A stretch of DNA of 64,000 nucleotides from G965267605 sp965267605 (lineage in GTDB: Bacteria > Bacteroidota > Bacteroidia > Flavobacteriales_E > Vicingaceae): positions 2,790,001 to 2,854,000 of the forward strand of contig OZ254088.1 in the NCBI GenBank assembly GCA_965267605.1, read 5' to 3'. Each line of letters begins with the position of its first letter. Positions within the stretch are counted from its first letter, which is position 1. Of the stretch, positions 24,502 to 31,327 are shown piece after piece. Under the pieces are notes generated by a model that saw only the letters and a program-made list of their open reading frames with translations, did not search any database and was not told the origin of the DNA. The position numbers and the translations under genes are program-made.

Positions 24502-25214
24502 CCTGTTTTACTAAACCGCATCTGGATGACACCCCAGAATGCTTCCTTGAAAATTCCCTTGCTCATTTTCGAAACGCCCTCTTCCCTATCGATGAACGTA
24601 ATTGGAACCTCGGCCAACTTGAACCCAAGTTTCTTTGCCTTGTATTTCATTTCGATTTGAAATGCATAGCCCACGAATCTAACCTGGTCAAGGTCTATGG
24701 TTTCTAATACCTTTCTTCTATAGCATTTGAAGCCAGCTGTTGTATCCTTGACCCTTAGCCACAATACCATTCTAACGTAGACCGATGCGAAATAAGACAT
24801 AAGTATTCTTCCGATAGGCCAATTCTTAACCTTACCTCCCCTTACATAACGTGAGCCCACCGCAACATCCGCTCCCTTCTCGTGGCACGCCTCGCGTAAT
24901 CTAAGCAGATCATCAGGGTTGTGGGAGAAGTCTGCATCCATCTCGAACACATACTGGTATTCACGTTGCAATGCCCATTTAAAACCGTGGATGTATGCTG
25001 TACCTAATCCAAGCTTACCCGTCCGTTCCTGAATGTGAAGTCTGCCTTCAAACTCACCCATGAGCCCCTTCACTATGGCAGCAGTACCATCGGGTGAGCC
25101 ATCATCTACGATCAGTAAATGAAAGTCGTGAGGCAACGAGAAGACCTTCCGAACCATTTTTTCAATGTTCTCCTTCTCATTGTACGTTGGTATGATTACA
25201 ACACTGTCAGACAT
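24498..25214 (-). CDS. Polyprenol monophosphomannose synthase-like glycosyltransferase
   Basis: A 238-residue GT2 enzyme of the DPM1 type. It has SVVIIPTYNEKENIEKM at the N-terminus, the donor site LLIVDDGSPDGTA, the metal motif EMDADFSHNP and TTAGFKCYRRKV. DPM1-like enzymes transfer mannose, or another sugar, from a nucleotide to polyprenyl phosphate at the inner membrane. The ATG at 25214 gives a normal GT2 start; upstream in-frame codons encode no conserved residues. It heads the operon with pyrC and the DUF4296 lipoprotein gene. Confidence 0.9.
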   Translation of the reverse strand: MSDSVVIIPTYNEKENIEKMVRKVFSLPHDFHLLIVDDGSPDGTAAIVKGLMGEFEGRLHIQERTGKLGLGTAYIHGFKWALQREYQYVFEMDADFSHNPDDLLRLREACHEKGADVAVGSRYVRGGKVKNWPIGRILMSYFASVYVRMVLWLRVKDTTAGFKCYRRKVLETIDLDQVRFVGYAFQIEMKYKAKKLGFKLAEVPITFIDREEGVSKMSKGIFKEAFWGVIQMRFSKTG

Positions 25215-25334
25215 CGATGGCCAACTAAGATAGCTGATTAACCGAAATTCAGGTGAAACGAATAATGAACGGTACCATACGGGCAATGGTTGCCTGCATC
25301 CTGTTAAACAATGTTAAGTCCTGAGGTGTTCGTT

Positions 25335-25787
25335 TTACTTATTGATCGTAACAGGAGAAGTTGTAATACTGTTACTCCAATTACCCGCCTGATCTTTAAG
25401 TTTGATCGTAAACGTAGCAGACTCTGAAGAGTTTTGCTGGTCTTTTAAGATGACGTTCTCTAACGTTATATCCAGATTTCCCTGAATAGTAATAGATGAA
25501 CCACTAGGCGCCAAAGGCTGCACATGAAACTGATGTGTTACCGGGAAGCGGTTGTCAACAATGTCTAGTACTTTCTCATCTGCATCGGAGGTACCAATAT
25601 CACCATCGCCATCGGTATACTTAATGGTAAAGACGATGTCATCAAACTCATTGATTGTACCTGGTGATACACTTACCAGTTCTATTTCAGGAATATTACT
25701 GATCGGCTCGTTAGGCTGAGGATCTTCCTTCTTTTTACACCCAAAAATGAATGCCGAAAGGCTTACGATGGCAAACAACTTTCTCAT
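25335..25787 (-). CDS. Lipoprotein with DGDGDIG motif, last gene of the DUF1501 operon
   Basis: A 150-residue lipoprotein (lipobox IFGCKKK). It has FTIKYTDGDGDIGTSDADE near residue 55 and a beta-rich C-terminus (SATFTIKLKDQAGNWSNSITTSPV) that looks like an Ig-type sandwich. It is a distant paralogue of the protein at 17640-18122. It overlaps the upstream gene by an ATGA, so it is coupled to the surface-lipoprotein operon. No function is known. Confidence 0.75.
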   Translation of the reverse strand: MRKLFAIVSLSAFIFGCKKKEDPQPNEPISNIPEIELVSVSPGTINEFDDIVFTIKYTDGDGDIGTSDADEKVLDIVDNRFPVTHQFHVQPLAPSGSSITIQGNLDITLENVILKDQQNSSESATFTIKLKDQAGNWSNSITTSPVTINK

Positions 25788-26764
25788 TGTACTACGAATG
25801 AAAAGTAGGTTAGTATATAAGCCTGTGAGCCATCTTCCGGTAGTTCAGTTGGCTGGGTATGATTCGCATCCTTCACATATACCCGAATGTAATATGGTCT
25901 ATTGCGAACATAATTCGCGGTATTGATTGTGAAATGATGATAGTACGGTCCTGTCTGTGTTGTATAAGGTATAGGACCCATGAATGGAGTCAATAGGTTT
26001 TCTACTGTTAGGTTCTGTTCACTAGCCGTAGAGAAGTCATACAGGTTATCTGATATCTTGTACTTATTGTAAGTAAGTGCTCCTCCTGGGATATATGTTC
26101 CCAATTCATCAGTATCATACACTCCTACCCAAAAATTGATCGTCTTGTTATATGGCACCTCAATCGGGTCTACGAAACTCGTTCGCGTTGTATCATATCG
26201 GTAACCCGTAGTATCGTTCTCATAAGCCAACAAACCGAAGAACGTAGGCTGATAATTAGGGATGCTGTGTGAATTCCCAAAAATGTCCTTGGCACCGTTA
26301 AGGATCCAATCTTCAATGATCTTCATCTCACCAGCATTGAGTGCCTGATCATATAACGGCATTCTGCCCAGCACTGCATCATCTGTAGTTAAACGCTCAT
26401 GTAACCATGACAATCCGGTGTCACCTGGCAGAACCCTGTATGTGAAATCGTTGTTGGCGTTGTTCTTCACTACATTGTGCAGTACAAGCGTGTTGTACGA
26501 ACTCTCAACGGTTCTGAAATCCGGTTCAAACGCCCCATCATGGCACGCGGGAACCGCACAACGTGTAGAGAAAATGTAGTTGTGAATTCCAAGAAAACTA
26601 TTGGAATCTACAGGGGTAGAACTTCCACCACCACCGTAGTTAACGTTATCGTAAGGATTCGTTGGAGCATCTGGCTCAACACGTTCCGTTTCCTTTTTGC
26701 AAGAGAGCACAACCACTCCTGCAAGCGCAAACAAAACACTTATATGTAATATGCCCTTCTTCAT
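25784..26764 (-). CDS. PSCyt1/cytochrome c-like lipoprotein
   Basis: A 326-residue lipoprotein (lipobox VVLSCKKE). Residues 65-160 follow the plan of planctomycetal PSCyt1 cytochrome-like domains: a cysteine pair with histidine in STRCAVPACHDGAF (C-x4-C-H rather than C-x2-C-H), then SWLHERLTTDD, RMPLYDQALNAGEMKIIEDWILNGA. This RMP/WI-GA tail is typical of the family. A covalent heme is uncertain because of the longer spacing. The C-terminal half is beta-rich, of unknown type. The gene overlaps its neighbours on both sides (TAATG and ATGA). Confidence 0.75.
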   Translation of the reverse strand: MKKGILHISVLFALAGVVVLSCKKETERVEPDAPTNPYDNVNYGGGGSSTPVDSNSFLGIHNYIFSTRCAVPACHDGAFEPDFRTVESSYNTLVLHNVVKNNANNDFTYRVLPGDTGLSWLHERLTTDDAVLGRMPLYDQALNAGEMKIIEDWILNGAKDIFGNSHSIPNYQPTFFGLLAYENDTTGYRYDTTRTSFVDPIEVPYNKTINFWVGVYDTDELGTYIPGGALTYNKYKISDNLYDFSTASEQNLTVENLLTPFMGPIPYTTQTGPYYHHFTINTANYVRNRPYYIRVYVKDANHTQPTELPEDGSQAYILTYFSFVVQ

Positions 26765-28089
26765 TATACGAATGCTTCTGTTAGCGCTCTTCCAGGCAAC
26801 ATACCCGGTGGAATATCCGGCAAGAAACCAAGGATATGAGCAATGGTTGGTGCAATATCAATACACTCACCAACTGGATTGGTTGGTGTTCCAAACTCTA
26901 CATTCTGCTTTACTTTTCCATTCGGCCCAACGATGAGTCCAAACACTTCCCTTGAATTCTGATCACTTGTGTGATCATAGGCACGAAGGCCATTGGTATC
27001 GTAGAGGTTGTTCGGCTGAAGGTTTCTTCCATGTTCCGGCATACAGATCATGACCGTATTTCCACCTAAGGTTGGATGGTTCTGGATCTTGTCCCATAAC
27101 CAGCCTACTCCGTAATCCGCTTTATGCGTATTCTGAATGTAACCTGTGAAATCTGAGTGGCAGATGTCCAGATTGAACATATTAATGACCGTAAGCTCTG
27201 GTGCAAACTTGTCCAGTATCTTCCATGAAGCAGCAATGTTGATAAGGTCACCCGTTAGTTCCGTTGTAGGAACTGCAGTAGGCAACGGCCAATCGATCGT
27301 CTCGAATCCTTTATGGATATCGGTGATCAATTTCTTGATCGCCTCGCTGTCGTTTCGTGTATTGAAGATTCCAGGAAGGTCGCTGGCGGTCTTGTCAAAG
27401 TTCTTGTCAAGAAACGCCTTGATTGTTTCAAACCGGTTTACATCATCCGGTTGGAACGAGCTGGCGTCATTGTAGTATTTCACACCCAGGTTACCGAACA
27501 CGGTCTGAGGACGCATATAGTTGGCACCGTATATTGCACCGTAGTCTGGATGTTGACTAAAGTTCAAGGATGGGTAGGGTCCAAGGCCTTCGGATATCCA
27601 CCATGCGTCTACAGGGTCTTGTACAGATCCATTGTGCTTTCGGTAGTATTCAAAAATCGTAGGATTGGTGGGATTGACATTCAGGTTCAATCCTGTCTGC
27701 GTATAGTTACCCGTCATGGCCACCGTATGTCCATTGTAATGCCCAGTAGGCCCAGACGTATAGCGCATTTCCTTAAAGAGTGAGCCTTGTGATGCCAACG
27801 AACTTCCAACGGGAGCCCATGGTGTGTATACAAGGTTAGCTGATGGTGCAGCACCTGTAAACAGGTTAGGCATAATGTTACCCTGTGTAGGTAGTCCCTG
27901 ATTCGCAAGGTATTGCTGATGAACTGCTTCTTGCTGTCTCATTCCACCGGCAAATAGAACGAAAACCACATGGTCAACGATTCTGGTTCCGGTGGCAGCA
28001 AAAAGTCTTCCGGATGGCAGGATATATGGAGCTGCAAATGCCCCTGCTGTTGCTAATCCCGCGTTTCTTAAAAATTTTCTTCTATCCAT
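26764..28089 (-). CDS. DUF1501-type protein with Tat-like signal
   Basis: A 441-residue exported protein starting with a twin-arginine-type signal, MDRRKFLRNAGLATAGAFAA. The mature part reads like the alkaline-phosphatase/sulfatase superfamily relatives in the DUF1501 group: DHVVFVLFAGGMRQQEAVHQ, TGHYNGHTVAMTGNYTQTG, NLDICHSDFTGYIQ, and MICMPEHGRNLQPNN. These have metal-site-like Asp/His positions. DUF1501 genes in Planctomycetes pair with DUF1549/PSCyt1 proteins, and the same partners flank it here. The catalytic reaction is unknown. Confidence 0.78.
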   Translation of the reverse strand: MDRRKFLRNAGLATAGAFAAPYILPSGRLFAATGTRIVDHVVFVLFAGGMRQQEAVHQQYLANQGLPTQGNIMPNLFTGAAPSANLVYTPWAPVGSSLASQGSLFKEMRYTSGPTGHYNGHTVAMTGNYTQTGLNLNVNPTNPTIFEYYRKHNGSVQDPVDAWWISEGLGPYPSLNFSQHPDYGAIYGANYMRPQTVFGNLGVKYYNDASSFQPDDVNRFETIKAFLDKNFDKTASDLPGIFNTRNDSEAIKKLITDIHKGFETIDWPLPTAVPTTELTGDLINIAASWKILDKFAPELTVINMFNLDICHSDFTGYIQNTHKADYGVGWLWDKIQNHPTLGGNTVMICMPEHGRNLQPNNLYDTNGLRAYDHTSDQNSREVFGLIVGPNGKVKQNVEFGTPTNPVGECIDIAPTIAHILGFLPDIPPGMLPGRALTEAFV

Positions 28090-28098
28090 GACGATCTA

Positions 28099-28608
28099 TT
28101 AATAGAAGTAATATTCGTTAGACAGCGCGAAGGCCGTGTAAACATTCTCTGGTGTAATGGCTGGATCATTGTTGATCAAATCAGCCAGGTAATACTTTTC
28201 GTACTCGGTTGGAAAACGGAGGTAAAATCTAACGTAGGTGTCATCAACAAACTGGTTGATGTCTGCTCTCATTTGGGTATTGGTTGGGATTGCAACCGTT
28301 GGATCATTGTAGTAATGTGTCAGCAACAGCTCGTTCGCCATTCCCTTATCGCCCATCGCAAGCGATAGTTCACCCAACTCGGTTAATTCCGTTGTTGGGA
28401 TCGATTTGTTAAACAAATCCGAATACAGAATGGAGATATACTGTGTTGGTGTTTTCTGCTTGGTCTTCTCCACATTCGAAGAATACACCGGCACATCATC
28501 CAATTCATATATCACATTATCGTAAGTGACCTCTTCAATGGTCTTCTTCTTACAAGCTACCAGTGCAAGTGTGGCAACCGCAACTATAGCAATCTTAGAA
28601 CCCCGCAT
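28099..28608 (-). CDS. Lipoprotein with DUF1549-like repeat, upstream of the DUF1501 gene
   Basis: A predicted 169-residue lipoprotein (LVACKKK lipobox) starting at the ATG at 28606-28608, within the 3' end of the preceding gene. The C-terminal part FVDDTYVRFYLRFPTEYEKYYLADL repeats the (Y/F)-x-R-x-P-T-x-x-E pattern seen three times in the neighbouring lipoprotein. A remote link to planctomycetal DUF1549 (typically R-x-Y-x-D-L-x-G-x-x-P-T) is inference. Nine bases separate it from the DUF1501-type gene, so it is part of the operon. Confidence 0.65.
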   Translation of the reverse strand: MRGSKIAIVAVATLALVACKKKTIEEVTYDNVIYELDDVPVYSSNVEKTKQKTPTQYISILYSDLFNKSIPTTELTELGELSLAMGDKGMANELLLTHYYNDPTVAIPTNTQMRADINQFVDDTYVRFYLRFPTEYEKYYLADLINNDPAITPENVYTAFALSNEYYFY

Positions 28609-29494
28609 ATTCGTCCGTTTTAACAAGTTCTTTATGCAACAGCGCAATGCTGCCGTGTTGTTTGGTCGAGGTTGTGAAATCAGCTGTTTCCTGAGAGGTA
28701 GGCTCCCTTAGAAGTAGGTTCCTGAACCCAGCCAGAACACGTCCTTGATAGAACTCATCGGTTGTTGTACAGATGTCAATGAAATCAACCTTGCTGTCTC
28801 CATCCTTAAGGAATATCTGACTTGAAGCGTTGTCTACCATATCCTTCCCATTCGACAGCTCAGCCGTTGTGGGATATCTGAAGAAGAGGTTCTCAAACAC
28901 AGAGATCGTGAAGTTCTCGGTACCCATGTTGATCTCATCATACGCTGTGTTGTACAAGAAGGTCTTGAAGAACTGACTTAAGTTGATCTGTCCCAAGTGC
29001 AGTAGAGAGTCAGCGTCATGCCAGTTCTGAAGCTTCGCGTTCTCGAATTCCAACACTTGCGCAAGTAAGGTATCCCCGTTAGGTAGAAAGATCGAATTGA
29101 TGATGTACGTGTTCAACGCCATCTCGTCACGAATCTGTTGCTTACCAATACCTTCAGTCATCTGACCAGATATGGTAGAGAAGTATTTGGTATAATACTG
29201 ACGTTGGACTATCAATCTGTTTACAATCGTGTCACGAGCATCCATGCTAAGATTGTTGGTCTTGAGATAAGCAACATCAGCATCAAGTTGTGTCTGCGAA
29301 GGTTCTTCACCGAGTAAGTCGATGTACAGTCTGTTCACATAGTTCTGAATCTGCACACTGGTCACACCACTATATGGGGGTGCCTTGTTGCCTTCAACTA
29401 CGAGATTTTCATGAACAGGAACGACTTTCTCTTTCTTGCATGACAACAGTCCAACCGTTGCTGCAAGCGCAATTAAGATGAGCGGTTTATTCAT
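28595..29494 (-). CDS. DUF1549/DUF4214-like surface lipoprotein
   Basis: A 299-residue lipoprotein (LLSCKKE lipobox). The mature sequence repeats the theme YVNRLYIDLLGEEPSQTQL (near residue 50), FENLFFRYPTTAEL, and FRNLLLREPTSQE. This is the helix-turn pattern of DUF1549/DUF4214-type repeats, in which a YxxLLGRxPTxxE-like motif recurs. First gene of the five-gene operon with the DUF1501 and PSCyt1-like genes. Function is unknown; it could be a scaffold or cofactor partner of the DUF1501 protein. Confidence 0.7.
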   Translation of the reverse strand: MNKPLILIALAATVGLLSCKKEKVVPVHENLVVEGNKAPPYSGVTSVQIQNYVNRLYIDLLGEEPSQTQLDADVAYLKTNNLSMDARDTIVNRLIVQRQYYTKYFSTISGQMTEGIGKQQIRDEMALNTYIINSIFLPNGDTLLAQVLEFENAKLQNWHDADSLLHLGQINLSQFFKTFLYNTAYDEINMGTENFTISVFENLFFRYPTTAELSNGKDMVDNASSQIFLKDGDSKVDFIDICTTTDEFYQGRVLAGFRNLLLREPTSQETADFTTSTKQHGSIALLHKELVKTDEYAGF

Positions 29495-29576
29495 ACTAGG
29501 TCGATCAGGTAAGCCAAATTACGTGTAATGCTTGGTTTGGTCAAGCTAAACTTTGACTTAGCATAAAGACAAGGGT

Positions 29577-31100
29577 TTAATCAAAGGTTGCATTTAATTT
29601 TCTGGAAGTTGTTCTCCAGGTATCCTGGTACTCTTTTAGGTAGCTAACCCCTTTTAGCTTGGCAGCCACCCAAGATGCGTAATCGAATGTTCGAAGACCA
29701 TTGGCAATCTCTAACTGAAAAGATCTTTCACCCAGTTCGCCTATGGTTTTGTTCCAGGTTTCCAACAACTCTTTCCGCGATCTGGTAGCACCTATTCCCA
29801 GCAATCCATCAACCATAGCCAAGCTGGTTCTTTCCAATGTATAAAGCTTGCCTTTAGAGCGGAGCTCTCTCAAATATGAGCGTTTTACATACTCAATCAA
29901 GTCGTTCTTCTCTAGCTCGTAGAACAGAACCAATTCATAGAACCTGGTGGAAACTTGCTCGTTGACCAACATGAATTCCTGCGCTTTCCGGAAGTAATCA
30001 TAAGCCTCTTTGAATTTGTGTTGGAAGAAATATCCGAAGGAAATCATGAGGTGTACCCACTGAAGATCAGCTTCAGGCACATATTCCTTTGCACCAATGC
30101 TCTTACCCACCAGTTCCTCAGTGGCAGCTGAGATTTCTTCAACATCACTGTATATAACCGAATAGAAAAGCTGATAGTAAGCGAACCATAAATACTTTCT
30201 ATTGGTGGATGGGTACTTGGTAATCAGCACCTCACTTTCCTCTTCGTATTTGAGGTAATGCATCCATGCCTCATCCTCCCCGCATAGGATATACTGCAAA
30301 GTGAGCTTGGTACGCATGCCATTGAAAATCCTCTCGTTAGACGCAAGGAATCTGTTTTCAAACAGAAGGTCAATGTTACGAGTGAGGAGGTCTCGTGCTT
30401 TTACAAGCTGACCAGTTGCGTCAAAATAGTTGATCATGATGCCATCGTAGGTGGCACGCGCACGATAAGACCCTAGCGATTCCGGTTCAATACGCCTGAT
30501 GGTTGACACAATGGAATCTACAGCCATCAATTCTTCATCCGTTCTCACGAACTTATTCTCGGCTCGGTAGACTTGCAATGTTCTTGAGACGTGTTGTATA
30601 TCCTGGAATTCTTCGTACTGTCTCAACACTCTCGACTCAATGTTATTGATAGCCTGGATGTCCTTGAGGTTCTTTGGGTAAACGGTAAGGATCTGCTCTT
30701 TTTCCAATGCAATCAATTGAAGTACATCCAGGAAGTGCTCCTGTTCAAGGGCAAGTTTTCTTGTTTTACGAAGTACTTGCAGGGAATCCATGTACAAGTT
30801 CTTCTTAAACAGAATGGTAGCGTCAATTCGAGACTCTTCCATTTTGCTAAAAACACCGCGGGTAACCAAGGTATTCATGACCTCTCGGTATAAATACCCA
30901 ATTAAAACATTGAAATTAGACCTATACGCAGTATTATATTTCGTCTTGAGTTTGTCGGGATTGATCTCCTTTTTTGATCTCAAGTCATGAAACAGACTGG
31001 CTACGTGGGAGTCACCTCTGCCTCCGTGAATGGATGTAAACGCCTTGCATTCGCCCTTGGACATAGATTGAACCAAATTATGTAAGGCATCTATTTTCAC
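29577..31100 (-). CDS. Unknown 507-residue helical protein
   Basis: A 507-residue, charge-rich alpha-helical protein with no signal peptide, so cytoplasmic. It has many pairs of helices of the TPR/SEL1 type (for example LLTRNIDLLFENRFLASNE and KEAYDYFRKAQEFMLVNE), suggesting a repeat scaffold. The N-terminus MKIDALHNLVQSMSKGECK, with GYLYREVMNTLV later, matches no family I can name. Similar tandem-helix proteins in Bacteroidota are often regulators or assembly factors. The gene starts in an AT-rich gap upstream of the large T9SS gene and reads away from it. No partner gene is visible. Confidence 0.75.
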   Translation of the reverse strand: MKIDALHNLVQSMSKGECKAFTSIHGGRGDSHVASLFHDLRSKKEINPDKLKTKYNTAYRSNFNVLIGYLYREVMNTLVTRGVFSKMEESRIDATILFKKNLYMDSLQVLRKTRKLALEQEHFLDVLQLIALEKEQILTVYPKNLKDIQAINNIESRVLRQYEEFQDIQHVSRTLQVYRAENKFVRTDEELMAVDSIVSTIRRIEPESLGSYRARATYDGIMINYFDATGQLVKARDLLTRNIDLLFENRFLASNERIFNGMRTKLTLQYILCGEDEAWMHYLKYEEESEVLITKYPSTNRKYLWFAYYQLFYSVIYSDVEEISAATEELVGKSIGAKEYVPEADLQWVHLMISFGYFFQHKFKEAYDYFRKAQEFMLVNEQVSTRFYELVLFYELEKNDLIEYVKRSYLRELRSKGKLYTLERTSLAMVDGLLGIGATRSRKELLETWNKTIGELGERSFQLEIANGLRTFDYASWVAAKLKGVSYLKEYQDTWRTTSRKLNATFD

Positions 31101-31327
31101 GTTTTAGATATTAGTAATAAACTATTTAATTTATTGATAAAGAATTAATTATATAAATAAATATGATCTTATCAATATTAAATTTAAACATAATTCGGCT
31201 AGATGTGCGCGCCCTATCTGCATAAGTTTGGATTGTTGAAATGAAAGAATTGAATTAATCAGACAGAACAAGGCAACCTAAACACCTGATTTTACGCCTT
31301 TAATATAGTGACCAACCACCTTCTCCG
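31101..31327. other. AT-rich intergenic region between divergent genes
   Basis: A 227-base gap, markedly AT-rich at 31101-31200, between the unknown 507-residue protein gene and the PKD-repeat gene. It must hold the promoters of both. I see no clear TAnnTTTG element, no inverted repeat long enough to be a terminator and no coding potential. Confidence 0.6.

Noticed and set aside
25302..25318. TGTTAAA and TGTTAAG near the start of the DPM1-like gene looked like another Pho-type repeat
   Set aside because: The spacing is 10 bp rather than 11, and no -7 element sits at the right distance for the minus strand; the match is probably chance.
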